From contig OX457025.1 in the NCBI GenBank assembly GCA_949752745.1, positions 97,839,804 to 97,903,803 on the forward strand: a stretch of 64,000 bases of DNA, read 5' to 3'. Source of the stretch: Protula sp. h YS-2021. Lineage: Eukaryota; Annelida; Polychaeta; Sabellida; Serpulidae. Shown here piece by piece: positions 25,289-41,942 of this stretch. The notes under the pieces are model-generated. The model was not told where the DNA came from and did no database searches. It saw only the letters and a list, made by a program, of their open reading frames with translations. The first letter of the stretch is position 1. Every line of letters starts with the position of its first letter. Made by a program: the position numbers and the translations under genes.

Positions 25289-25439
25289 AATAAATTAACA
25301 TATTAATAAATTAACATGCTTATTAATAAATTAATGTGCTTATGATGCGATGGCTCAAATACGAAAACCCTGGGCTTGGATTTTGTACAGCGACAGAATG
25401 TAACATGTAGAAGAAACCATCGAGAAACCTAAAACACAA

Positions 25440-25662
25440 AAGACTGTAAGTCTATTAGGCGGGTGGGTGGGGATTTCTTAAGGGGATGGTCGAAAGACTC
25501 AATTTGAGATAATTTTGAATTCCGTGATAGGTGATCTAACCCACCACATTCGCTAAACTAAGGCAATCGAGCAAACGTCAATATCTTGCTCACCACCCAG
25601 AGCTGGAATCGAACTCGGAACCTTTGTATTACCAGACTAACGCTCTAACTAACCGGGAATGT
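25440..25662 (-). mobile_element. tRNA-derived SINE (minus orientation)
   Basis: In reverse complement, the head at 25662-25590 has a pol III A box (TAGTTAGAGCG, 25651-25641) and a B box (GAGTTCGATTCC, about 25616-25605) inside a tRNA-like segment. A non-tRNA body with the GAGCAAGATATTGAC and ATCACGGAATTC words follows. The same body recurs at 27.5 kb in the opposite orientation, which supports a dispersed SINE rather than a tRNA gene. The acceptor-stem pairing of a functional tRNA is not present. Confidence 0.75.
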
Positions 25663-26635
25663 TTTTATTCACCATAAAATTCTGAAATTTATAGAACGCA
25701 TTAAAGTATCAGTTTCTAAATATTTATAAAACAGCCAATCAGTAGTGAAAGCTGTTGTGAAAGCTATTAACCGTGCTTCATTTGTTCAGGATCCATCATC
25801 TTTATCTGGACTCTAAAGCTTCTAAAATAGTAGTGACTTTTTCTGCGAGTCATTCGCTGCTGGGACTGGTTCCACAACGAAAGCATTACCCATGAAAGAT
25901 CTCATCAAGACTGTTTTCTTCTCAAGGCCATGTCTTATTGCAACACTGAGCAAGCCTTGGCTTATTACCCGACACATCTTTTCAAATATTGAATAAACTG
26001 ATAGAATAAATTCAAATTCTGTTGATAATATTTTGATATAAATAAATATATTCTAACGCTAATATCTTGCCTACCATATAAATATAATAAATCTATTCTC
26101 ACTTTATTACTTCTAGCAACAGAGTTTTCTATATTTATTGTAATCGTTCGAAGCAGTGTGAAAACTACTTTTAAAAGAACTTCCATAATATTTTCTGAGA
26201 GCGGCGTTCAGTGCAACTTGTCTTTCAGTCTCATCGCAATATATTGAACGAAATGCTCTGCATATTTGTTTAGCATTGCTCGCTATGTCATTTCCGCGTG
26301 CTTAAATCAATTGCATAGCTAGTATATCAGCAGGAGGAGATTAGCTATAATGTTAAATGCCTGTTAGAGAAATAAAGAGGAATACGTTCTGATATCTATT
26401 TCATTGGTATTTCTGAAACAACATGACGTGACTACAAAAGACAATATGATGATCTAATTTTATTATTTTGCAATAAATAGAAGCACGTACTACAGTACTA
26501 CAGTACTAGCGTTGTGCCATAACGAATTTACCAAGTATCTGCTTTCATTTGGTTTCGACATACTTTTTTTCTGTCTTTAAAAATAGGCAAAACTAATCCA
26601 GAAAAACATAAATCAACGTAATAGAATAGAATAAA
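25663..26635. other. spacer upstream of the TPR-like exon
   Basis: AT-rich, no convincing exon. The minus frame at 25965-26186 lacks family character. A short ACTACAGT triple repeat lies at 26490-26508. Confidence 0.4.
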
Positions 26636-27418
26636 ATGGCAATGGCTAAATATTTATCAGATCCAGACAAATGCTTACAAGATGTTTTAAGTACCGATTA
26701 TACCGAAGATGACTTCAATGAACCGGATACTTTAATTGATATACTGTGCAAAGCTTACAGGTTACCTAAGCCGATGCCGCTTATTCCACGCACCACAATC
26801 CTACAAAATACTGACTTCCATGTGCGTACTGCTCAGCTTGTAAGAATGATACAAGAAGGACCATTCTCAAAGCAGAATTTTGAAGATATGTGGTTGTTAA
26901 CTATAAACTACATAACAGATTATCATAGGAATAAGATTTACGACCTTGTTGTTAAGTGTATGATTTATGCAGGAATGTTGTTGTTTCTGCGCAAAAGGAA
27001 AATACAAGCCCAATCATTATGGGAATATATTATTAAGTATATTGAGAAATATAACTTAGAAAACAAGGATTGCTTATTGGCAACGTCACTGGCACATATA
27101 GGCAGAATTCAGATAATGTTTAAGAGGAAATGCAATTCTGGAATGCAGTTAATAGAGAAAGCGTGTGAAATTATGCAGCACCATGACATCAGCGACAGAG
27201 CCCATTGTTTGTGGATACTTGCAAGAGCGCACGAATACATCATGAGCAGGAAGAGCAATCCCGCAGAAAAGTCACGTGACAGTACCATCTCTCTGTTTGA
27301 CAAAACAATCCCATGTTTTGAAGAGGAGTTTATAAGAAGTGACCAAGTACAGTATGAAGCACTTTATTATGTATGTATTGTTTGTAGAAAGATTCCCTGC
27401 TTTCAAAATTTAATATAG
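26636..27418 (+). CDS. TPR-like helical-repeat protein (single open exon)
   Basis: This frame encodes 260 residues from an ATG in fair context (AAAATGG). It is the best-looking uninterrupted frame outside the mobile elements. The protein is almost entirely helical. Residues about 120-215 have helix pairs with tetratricopeptide-like spacing, such as LATSLAHIGRIQIMF and DRAHCLWILARAHEYIM, each beginning with small/large hydrophobic alternation. The N-terminal 50 residues are acidic and unlike TPR. There is no signal peptide. A possible donor (GTATGT at 27371, exactly after codon 245) means the last 15 residues may be read-through and the gene may continue. The in-frame stop is at 27416-27418. 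Partners are unknown. The upstream TTTTTAAAAATAG could be an acceptor for a 5' UTR intron. Assignment as TPR-like is by pattern only. Confidence 0.5.
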   Translation: MAMAKYLSDPDKCLQDVLSTDYTEDDFNEPDTLIDILCKAYRLPKPMPLIPRTTILQNTDFHVRTAQLVRMIQEGPFSKQNFEDMWLLTINYITDYHRNKIYDLVVKCMIYAGMLLFLRKRKIQAQSLWEYIIKYIEKYNLENKDCLLATSLAHIGRIQIMFKRKCNSGMQLIEKACEIMQHHDISDRAHCLWILARAHEYIMSRKSNPAEKSRDSTISLFDKTIPCFEEEFIRSDQVQYEALYYVCIVCRKIPCFQNLI

Positions 27419-27454
27419 TCACGTCATTTAGGTAATAGCACATAACTGAGTTAT

Positions 27455-27615
27455 TGGAGGGGGTGTGACGGGTAGCTCACAAGGTGCCGAGTTAGATTCT
27501 AGCCAGGGCTAGTAAGCAGGATATAGACAATTGCTCAAAATGTCTGGGAGAGGCTAATGCACTGGTTCAGTTCATAGATCACGGAATTCGAAATTATCGT
27601 CCATCGAGTCTTTCG

Positions 27616-27618
<3 letters not shown>
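27455..27618 (+). mobile_element. tRNA-derived SINE, second copy
   Basis: The body matches the reverse complement of 25.45-25.60 kb, including the GATCACGGAATTCGAAATTATC and GAGTCTTTCGGCCAT words. A degraded B-box region (GAGTTAGATTCTAG) lies at about 27488. The copy runs directly into the (TA)n microsatellite. Confidence 0.65.

Positions 27619-27679
<61 letters not shown>
27619..27679. repeat. (TA)n microsatellite
   Basis: About 30 uninterrupted TA units between the SINE and the GGTCTCC-ended element. Confidence 0.95.
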
Positions 27680-27682
<3 letters not shown>

Positions 27683-27716
27683 GTGTACCTCCAGCAATAC
27701 GGGGACCATTTTTGCT

Positions 27717-29073
27717 AAAAAACCAGTATTAGGGAGACCAAAAATTTAGGGAGACCAAAAGTAGGTCTCCTTAATTCTTAGCGTGTTTAAACGTTACGAA
27801 ACTACACAGTAAACAAAAAACGAATGATTTCATGGCATAGCGAATATAACATACTTTGGTTTAAAATTAAATTTGTGTGTTGAAACTTGATAACAAGCTT
27901 TCAATTTGATCCTAAACTTTATGCCTTGTATAAACATTAGTGCCAAAAAATCAGCTTTAAGGAGACCGGGGAAAACTGCCATTTTTATTTAAGATCCGCT
28001 ATATATTATGTATTTAAAAATATTATAGCAACCAGTATTTTTTTCCTTAACTGCTCAACATGCTTATACATGGTTTAGCACGAAATTGAAGAAAAGGATA
28101 ATTTAGCACTGTAAACAGGCATTTTTTCAAAGAAACGAACACTTGAGAGCAAGATGCATTATGACGTAATAAACATTATGACGTAATGAAACGTACCCCT
28201 TCTTTATATATATATATAGTGTGTAAACCGACTTAAGGGGACTATGCTTCACACTTATATAAAACACTTCAAAGGCCATTTTTTTATATTCATTACTCTA
28301 TTTTTGCCTACAAAAATGATTTCTAAGGAATTTAAAATAACATTTAGCACTTTTTTGTCTTAATAATATAAAAATCTTGCACATATTCATGAAAAATATA
28401 TGGTCTCCTTATTGCTGGTTGTATATTTCTGGGTGTATAAACCGACTTAAGGCGACCATTTATACAACTTGAAGAGACATTTTGTTTATCATTAATTACC
28501 ACTTCAATTCTTTTCTTTTCTAAGTAATGTTACAGAGTTTAAATGTCACGTAACAATATTTTAACCAGAAACATGAAGCATCTTGCACATATTTGCATGC
28601 TAAGTAGAACTAAATGGCACAGTCATTGGTAATATGTGCATAGTGTCATCTCTCAAGGCTGTCGTACATGCGTATAACTTATACACAATGCATATACATA
28701 ATAAATAACAATAATAATAAACATAGGTTTAAAATAAATCTTCAAAAACACCCAACTAGTAGCAAAATATGCTTCTTTGGGAGACCAAATATACAGAGCA
28801 TTAAACCACACACTTACGGAGACCCGGGAAATTCCGTGGTTTTAGCCAGGTCGCCTAAAATGCCAAGGAAAATCTAGAAAAAATACGTAGACCAACTTTC
28901 TTGTTTATTTTTTGCTACTTAATATGACAAGAAGAAAAAATCACACCCATTATCTACAGCGTATAGGAACATTTTTTGGTAATTTTTGTCTTTCTAAACT
29001 CAAAGGTAAAAAATATACAAATGGTCTCCCTAAATGCTATATTAAAGGCATGGTCTCCCTATGACTGGTTTTA
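27717..29073. mobile_element. element with AAACCAGT-ATAGGGAGACC inverted ends
   Basis: The left end (27717-27770) has AAACCAGTATTAGGGAGACC followed by a second AGGGAGACC. The right end (29015-29073) is its inverted counterpart, again with two TAGGGAGACC words about 30 bp apart. Inside, a GTGTAAACCGACTTAAGG...GACCAT block occurs twice (28220 and 28434). No transposase frame is present; the frame at 28668-28877 is not convincing. (TA)n tracts border both sides. A related GGGACC/GGTCTCG wording appears next to a (TA)n tract at 55050-55100. Confidence 0.6.
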
Positions 29074-29075
29074 GA

Positions 29076-29077
<2 letters not shown>

Positions 29078-29155
<78 letters not shown>
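29078..29155. repeat. (TA)n microsatellite
   Basis: About 39 TA units abutting the right end of the preceding element. The Tyr/Ile open frame across it is an artefact. Confidence 0.95.
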
Positions 29156-29157
<2 letters not shown>

Positions 29158-30389
29158 AAAGTTTATTAATATCATGCCTAACATCTATAAAAATAATGCA
29201 GTTGTACAGTTGTGGTTGTTTGAGGTTCTCCTTGACGAAAGTTTCAAATTTATTATTACAGAGAAAATTATTGTCCCTAGAAAAATTTAGATTTTAACAG
29301 AAAGTAGAAAATTAAAATTTAGGCTAGTTTTGTCAACTCAAAGCTGCGATTCTCCACACTGCTTTCAGGTTTCTCCCACAGCAGACGTTTTAAGATCTCA
29401 GTCACCAGTCAACCAATTGTCAAGTTCAACTCTCATTGTTGTGTTGACCACTAATTTTGTCAGTCCGAAATGTCATTTCATAAAACACATTTATTCATTA
29501 ATTTCAAGACGAAGAGCAGATATTTAACTAAGTTTCAACAATCTATTTTACTAAATTTTAAGATATATAGCGTCCGGCTTTTATGTCTAGCAATGCATGA
29601 TAATGCACGATATAGTGCATTCCCTGTATTTGTAGGTTGTTGCCGGACACCTCTCAATGGCACAATTATATCTAGACAACCCAGAAAACAAACTGGCACG
29701 TGAACGGATATTAATCACGTGGCATCATGTCAGAAACGCTGAAGATAGTATAAGTAATGTTTTGAATTCTTTTAAACATATCTTATAAATGAAGCAAAAC
29801 ACATCGAGATATTCGGAAATCTGCTAGGTTTAATGAATTATGATAAAATAGTTCATAAATTCCTAACTTATTTGGTACATATAAACGTAGTACATATTTG
29901 TCATTTTGCTAATCAAGAAAGTGCATGAGAAAATTAAATAATATAACACAAAATAGATCTATATTATACCTAAATTACAAAAAAGAGACAATGAAGTTGT
30001 TTTTGTTTTGAGTTTTGTGAACTTATATAAAATATGTGTGTACTAGCCATAAAGTGTTAAAAATACAGAGTTTGTATGTATAACTAAAATAAACATTGGA
30101 TGCAAGGTATGAGGATTAATTATAAGGTTACAATATGCACATTTTTGGAAGTAGAGGCTAAACATTTTCCACGTTCATTGCTGACTGTCTGTAAAATTCT
30201 GGTCCTTTTTCTCATATCCAATGAATATTTCCAGCTGGATAGAATGCATTAGAACGCCTAATACATTACGTGAGGAGTAAAAAGAGAAATCCAAATGACA
30301 TATTTCACGCATTTTTCTTGTCGTTGTCGTTGTTTTATGTACGTTTCGAGTATGTCTGATGGCTTACATGTGATAGCTTATATGTAATT

Positions 30390-31160
<771 letters not shown>

Positions 31161-31189
31161 TTCTTTACCAGTTCAGTAATTTGTCACTG

Positions 31190-31705
31190 TCAACGAACAA
31201 ACCAACAAACACCGTCAACAAACAACACCAACTAACAAACAACGCAAACAAACAACGAAGGAACCAACATATTATGTCAACGAACAACGAACAAACAAGC
31301 AAACAAAGTCAACGAACAAAAAATAAACCAACAAGCAACGTCAACTAACAATCAACAAACCAACAAATAGCGCCATCGAACAATGATCAAAACAACGAAC
31401 AACGTCACCAAACAAACCAATGATCAACGCAAACCAACAGACGGCGTCAACGAATAACGAATCAACCAACAAACAACGTCAACGAGCAAAGAGCAAACCA
31501 TAAACATCGTCAAAGAACAGCTTAAAAGCCAACACACAATCTCAGCGCACAACAAACAAACCAATGAAAATGTCAACCAACAAACTAACAAAAAGGCAAA
31601 CAAACAACAAAAAACCAACAAACAGCGTCGACGAACAACCAGCAAACCAACAAACCATTGAAACGAGCAACGAGCAAACCAGCAAACAACGTCAATTGAA
31701 AACAA
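31190..31705. repeat. minisatellite of CAACGAACAAACCAACAAACA-type units
   Basis: A degenerate short-period repeat of AACAAACCAACAAACAACGTC-like words of about 16-25 bp. A single copy of the same wording (in reverse complement) lies at the matching place in copy A (22160-22175). This suggests the array expanded from native sequence of the duplicated segment. The minus frame reading Cys/Leu/Val repeats is an artefact. Confidence 0.7.
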
Positions 31706-33677
31706 TCAACTAGCGTTTGCTAGAAATGATTGGAATTTTACCGAAACTGTGACTTTAAGTACAATTTTATCAAACTGTTTTGCTTACTTTTGAAGCAATC
31801 AGAAAACACTCGCCTTCGATTCTAAGTCCTTTTAGCACCCTACCTACAAACACACACACACACACACCCGCCACCTCCTTACATCAGTTCATTTTGCCAA
31901 CATTGTGATTTTCCTTGTTGCTTAAATGGAACAACAATAAATCACAATATATAACAATATATAACGCTGATAATTACACAGTTGATTATCTCTTGAGTTT
32001 CAAAAGGTCAGTATCGATTTAGAGCATAGGGAGTCCCTCTGCTTAGATCATCCTGTTATTCTTAAAGTTGCAGGTTTGGTGGGAACTTTTGTGAGTGATG
32101 CTTTTGTCTTATTCCCCCTGACAAAACTCACCTAGGAACTCATACCCAATACGCCTCGTTATGAGTGAGCGTTTTGGTATAATTTAAAGAGAAAGAAAGT
32201 GTTTAAATGAAGTTCCAAAGTACTTAGTAAATCTGGTGGTGCACTTCCACTAAAAACTTAGCCAAACAAGACTTGTGTACATGACATGCGTTAATTTCCA
32301 CTTCGATTACAAGCATCGAGTCACAATGAAAGGAGAAGCATATTCACTCTGTTTGGTAATAACCGACTATTGTTCCTTCAGCACACGGGTGCTTTGGTTG
32401 TTGTTTGGCCGCTCGCATTTGCAGGATTTAAAGTGATATTTCAGACTGATTTGATTGTCTGATTTGAGGGTTCAATAGTGATAGTAATGAATTGAAAGAT
32501 TTCGGTTCTGGTAAAAAATTGGCCTGGTTTGAGGGTTTTCAGGGTTTCGGTTTGATTTTCAAGTTATTAAAAGAAAAATTAAAACTTTTAAATGTTTAAA
32601 TGTTACAATAATGCGCATACTCTTTGAAACACGTGCAGCAATTTGTCCTTATCTCTAATGCTGTTATCTTTATGGAATAATGCTTTCACAGTAAATGCCC
32701 ATTCTATCTTCTAAATGCATTTGGACATCAACAATTTATTGAGGCAAATATCTAAAAGTATACGTAGCAAGTGCCTTAAGACCCAGCATATTAAATTCAA
32801 GGATTTCCTTCTTAGACTCTTTATGGTGGTTTTCGCCTTAAAAAGACTTTTCCAACCTGGCAGTTGCGCTACTTGGTCTTACCAGGGTGGTATCATTCTA
32901 TGTAAATGCACGATTCTCCTTTCATGGTTTGTGGGTTACCAATTACGACAACGGATCCGACACGGTCGTACATAATGCAAATGTTGGAAATGAACAGTCA
33001 TTTATGTAGTCTCCACGGACATTAGTGTTTTGCACCTTTTGCAATATTTCAGCTTCATCAATTGGATAAACACTACTTGGTACGACTTTAAATTGGTTTT
33101 CCGATAATATTCCATTCTTTGGTCATAAAGGGATGACTGTAGGGTTAGACCTGACATATACTGTATATCAATGCTTTTGTCAATAAAGCAGAATTTGACC
33201 TAGAATTAGATTTGTTTGCGACAAACATTTGTTTGTGTTTCAAATAGAATGGAGTGGCATGGACTATTATCAGTTGCACTTTACTTTTGTGCTTTGTTTA
33301 AGTGATTTCCCATTCCCACTTTATGATTGTACTTTATGAAAGTGATTTCCCATGTTAGCAAAAGCTACTAAAACAAAAATTAGAGTTGCATCGATCAATT
33401 CTCTTCACAGGAATAACTGGCATTTGTTTCAATCCTAACACTTTACTGAACAGTGATTGTGTCTGTACGTAATACATATGTATCGGCATTTAATCTATTC
33501 ATAAAAATGTAATTTTTAATAATCTAACAGGAACGACATTAGGATATTACTTCATCATTATTTACCCATTAATTGCTACCTTGAAATAATATTCAGTTTA
33601 AGGAGAAATTTCTATGAAATAAATTAATTTATGGCATAGTTCATTAATAAGGTGACAGAAGGTATCAGTTATATTAT
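31706..33677. other. spacer with a short (CA)n, no supportable gene
   Basis: A short (CA)n lies at 31851-31867. The frame at 32715-32975 has no identifiable domain and no clear splice borders. Nothing else is supportable. Confidence 0.4.
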
Positions 33678-37710
<4,033 letters not shown>

Positions 37711-37950
37711 ATAATTGGAGATTCTTCTAACACACATGCAGTAACCTAGGCTCAAATGACAACATTACATGTCTTTATTTGAAGCGTTCAGTTTTTGTAA
37801 ATTATTCAAACCTACATAAAGTGATTCTAATTATGACATAGCATCACTTTATATAAAGCTCTAAATCGCCGTAGAATCTTCAAACACACATGCAGTATCT
37901 TACATTATAATCACAAAATAGCATGACTTTATGTGAAGTGCTAAATAGAT

Positions 37951-39480
37951 CATATTAATACTCATAATTTTTTGTTGTCCCACTGATGATAGCATTAAAG
38001 AATTACCCTTGCGAAAAGAGCGAGACGATTTTGTAAATGGTTTGTATGACTCTATAGGTGTAAAATGGATGTATCTTTCTAGCTTTCAAAATAATATGTA
38101 TAAGGCATAAACATGCTAAGAGATATTATCTTTATCTCAATGTTACAAAAATTCTTTAAAAACAATGCTTAATAATAACTGCAGGACAATTATAGACACA
38201 TGCAGCAGGATATAACACTTGCAATGTCATGAACATGTTTTAATAAACCGGAAGAATTTTTTAAAGAATGGATGTTTTACAAACCATCAAAATGGAAAAT
38301 GCCCTGACCAAAGAAGGCCAAATTTCTAAACATTTATGCTGAGATTCTGTATATTGTTAAAGCATTGTCTTCTTTATTCTTTGTCTACTGAATATATTGA
38401 AACCTGATAAATCCTTTTTCATTGTATCTCAGGTTGTCAAACACAGAAAAGCTCAGTCGTCAGCCTCTTTATCTTTATTTTTGTGCTTCCTTGTATAAAA
38501 GTCGAGCAGACAACTATCCTACATCTCAAATTTAAATGAGCCAAATTTGAATTAAATTTAAGTGAGCCAAAGCGATCTTTAATTATTTTAGATAATATTT
38601 TATGTGTGTAATGTGGTACATTATAACTTGAATTCGTTAGGAAATACTTTGTTTTCTGAATTTTCGAGATATAACTGTGAAGGGTATCTAGCAGCAACCC
38701 TAAATATACAATAGATCCATTGTAATGAAGTATCCTTATTATTTCGTCTACAAACAACATTCCAAATCCTGTTATACATCTTTCCAAGGAAAAAAATAAA
38801 GATCAATTTTAGGTTGTTCACATTTTTATGAACAATTTCTTGTTGATGTTTTTGTTGATAATAATTACAAAATATTCTTTCATAATTGATAATGTGAGAC
38901 TTGCAAACACCAATAGCAGGAATAATAATAATAATAACAATAATAATTGTTTTTAAAGCAGTGCAAAAACCAAAAGCCGTTCAAAATGTGCAAAAGGGAA
39001 GCTTAGATAAAATGAAATTAATTATATTGAAATCACGTGAGTGAAATGGCAATAGTCCGCCTTGACATATCCGTGTCTTCAAATAATTCAGGTTCATTTT
39101 CAGGTATTCCATTTCATTCCTCCAAATTATCAGTGCTGGAAGTGACTTCTTCTCGAGCTGCTTTCTAATCATTCGTTTTTACGTTTCTGACAGTCCTGTT
39201 CTAATTCTTCTGACGAGCACGCAAATTTTATTTTTGCAGGACCTACAAATCGACAATGCTGGTTGTAATTGCCTCTTCACTTTTTTTCTCTAGCTTCTGT
39301 TTGATCGTTGTGTTTATGTTCCTAATAGTTCCCTTCTGATTCTTCTGACGCCCATGCAAACTTTGTTTTGTGTTGTTTTCTCTTTTTCAACCTCTTTCTA
39401 TGGCTTGGTATAAAGAAAAGCTTTTCTTCGTTTTCGGGCTTTAATTGAGATAGTGATTTCTTCAAAGAACCATCATTTGA
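37951..39480. other. spacer downstream of the PAN/EGF gene
   Basis: AT-rich with a short (AAT)n at 38920-38945. The minus frames at 38437-38821 and 38981-39172 have no family character. No gene supported. Confidence 0.4.
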
Positions 39481-39484
39481 CAAT

Positions 39485-40780
39485 ATCGTTTGTGTTATTT
39501 ATGCATAACACAAGTGCGACAAATTTTCTCTAAAGGTTTGCAGACTAAACTTGTGCGCAGAAGAGCCCAAAGCTTGTTGGAGTATTTTAATAGCGATACT
39601 ATTGCTTCCATAAACAATGTTTGGGCGTCAACAATGTGCAGAAATATACATATTTGCCCAATAGTGATAATAAGATCGCACAAAGAAGGCACAATAAACT
39701 TTTGTGAGATAAACATTTGGGGTGTATTTATGTATTCTAAAAGATCTGATCGCACGACTGCGGCCAATTTGCGACTCCCAATGCCATATGTCCTATTCTA
39801 GTCAAAACGCATTTCGACCCTATGATAATTTCTTGCAATACCGAAAAATGTTTCAAGTCCTGTTCCTCCCTCAAGTCTTCTCTCAATTTAGTTAAACTAA
39901 TCCGTAAATAGTCGCTTAGGTACGATGACAACGCCATATTATATTCCAAAAGTTACATATGGATATTCAGTCCAAGCCTTCCTTGCATCTGTATGATATA
40001 AGCCATAGCATAAACTAAACTTCCCCAAATATTTTCTGAAGACACCATGCAGTTGTCTGCTTTTTTAGTAAGTTCCTCAATCGCTTTTTTAATTAAGGAA
40101 CTTACTTCTCAGCTATGACACTTCTGTCATTTCGCCACATTAATGAATTGATTTTGCAAAGATGATAACCACCTGTCTTAAACTTGATAGGTGGTCCAAG
40201 CTTTCCGCGGTGTTTTCTAAGCTTGTTGATGCTTTTTTAACAGTGAGTTTATATATTCTTCTTTTGACCTGAGGAAATGCGATGAATTAGTCGTGGTAGC
40301 ATTAGCAATTGATTGTCGTTGTTTATGACATACATTTCAAAGAGTTCATTTACCCCTTTTGCAATATTCATTTTTGCAAAACAGAATTTCTTCTCTTCAA
40401 AGTCAACTGTTATTAAAGTGGTCTTGTTAAGGACGCACATACACGTTTCCAGTGTCTTTGTCACTTCATCCAGTTTAAATTTCTTAGCAAAACTGCTGTG
40501 CTTTCAAAGATCCTAAAACTTTCTTCTGATGACAAACAAGCAAAATAAAGATGAAAGTTCAATGAAAGCGTGTTATACCTAGGCATTTTAAATGCTTTCT
40601 TACACTTATTTTCATTTTTTTGTTTTATACCCGTTCGTAGTCTCTATTTTCTCTTGTATTTCTATAAACAGTGCTTTTGGGGGATATATTGACTTCAAGT
40701 TTTTTCTCATTTCCCCTTCCGAGGCCATACTTAAATGGATATCATGCTGCAAAAACAAGACTTATATAAATCTGTTGTCT
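39485..40780 (-). repeat. copy B2: inverted partial copy of the 21.1-22.15 kb segment
   Basis: Bases 39.70-40.78 kb are the reverse complement of 21081-22150. The similarity runs through coding and upstream sequence (for example 40741-40780 against 21081-21120). At 39485-39700 the sequence is not shared with copy A, which instead continues into the part found in B1. Confidence 0.8.
39495..40550 (-). pseudogene. decayed unidentified helical protein gene, copy B2 (N-terminal part)
   Basis: This is the best preserved of the three copies. The minus strand is open over several stretches: 40464-40249 (CMCVLNKTTL...AKGVNELFEMYV), a region around 40220-39960 with alternating frames, 39949-39737 (SSYLSDYLRISLTKLREDLR) and 39767-39495. 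The protein would be all-helical and Leu/Lys/Glu-rich, without cysteine spacing or a catalytic motif that I know. Frame changes between the stretches and a premature stop near 40250 mark it as decayed, unless splicing removes them. Function is unknown. Confidence 0.45.
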
Positions 40781-40799
40781 AATAGTAGTTGATAAATGG

Positions 40800-40930
40800 G
40801 GTTTCTACACATATATAATGGGGGTTCTAACACATATATAATGGGGTTACTAAAACAGTGACGTCATTGTTTTTGAACCCCCATGGGGCTAGTAAAACAG
40901 TGACGTCATATGAACATCCAATGACAACCA
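40800..40930 (+). repeat. short direct repeats with two TGACGTCA sites
   Basis: ACACATATATAATGGGG occurs twice (40808 and 40832). TAAAACAGTGACGTCAT also occurs twice (about 40851 and 40893), giving two CRE-consensus palindromes about 42 bp apart. This could be a regulatory cluster or a small minisatellite; no adjacent gene start was found. Confidence 0.45.
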
Positions 40931-41109
40931 ATGACAGTTTCCTTAAGCCAAGCTATTTTTAACTCACTCTTTACGCATCACGGCACACATTGACAAGCAG
41001 GCGAGGAAGCAACAACTGTTTTACCAGTCTCTCTCTTCACACACATACACATAACACCATAGCAGGCAGCCCGTCTTTTTTTGCTTTCACTTTCTCTTTC
41101 GCTCTCTCT

Positions 41110-41209
<100 letters not shown>

Positions 41210-41469
41210 CAAACGCAACCAAGCAGCCACCCTTTTTTCGCCCAGTCTCTCTTTCACTCTTTCAAATGGGCAAACGGGTCACCTTTTCCCCCTCACTTTC
41301 TCGTTTGCTCTGTCGCTCTTTCTATGCATATATAACACCTACGACAGCCGGACAAACGGGCAATCAATTTTTCAAATTTTTTATCTCTGTCCACAATAGC
41401 CACGACAGATATACCAATAGCATTTCATTTCTCAAGCCTAGGTATTTTTAACCCAGACAGTGGCTTTTT

Positions 41470-41471
<2 letters not shown>

Positions 41472-41509
<38 letters not shown>
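41472..41509. repeat. (CT)n microsatellite
   Basis: About 19 CT units. Confidence 0.95.
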
Positions 41510-41516
<7 letters not shown>

Positions 41517-41942
41517 CACGCATATACCAACACGAATGACAGATTTAACGTTTCATTTCTCAATCCAGGGTATTTTTGAACCCAGACGGCAACTTTTTTG
41601 CTATCTGTCTCCACACATAACACGACAGACGGGCAGACGGACAGATGGGGCACCTCCCCCAAATGTATAAGTTCTCTATTTTTAAGCAGAGAACTCATAG
41701 TCATATGGTTCGAGCTCACTTATGAGCCCCCTTAAAATCCAAACGGGGTATAAATCAATGATTTATAAACCCCTTTTTAGCATTTCCCACACTCATGCAT
41801 ACACGCACATACCAACACCACGACACGAAAAGCAGCCGTGCAGGGATCTTGGTCTTCAGTTCTTACTGCCGCCGCTTCCGCTACCTCTGCCGAAACCGCT
41901 GCCGCTATGCGCCGCTACCCCAGCCCTGTTTGAGTTGAAATA

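Noticed and set aside
25580..25662. tRNA gene on the minus strand
   Set aside because: A and B boxes are present, but the stems of a functional tRNA are not, and the downstream body recurs at 27.5 kb, so it is a SINE.
31424..31705. Cys/Val/Leu-rich minus-strand frame
   Set aside because: Reading of the AACAAACCAAC minisatellite.
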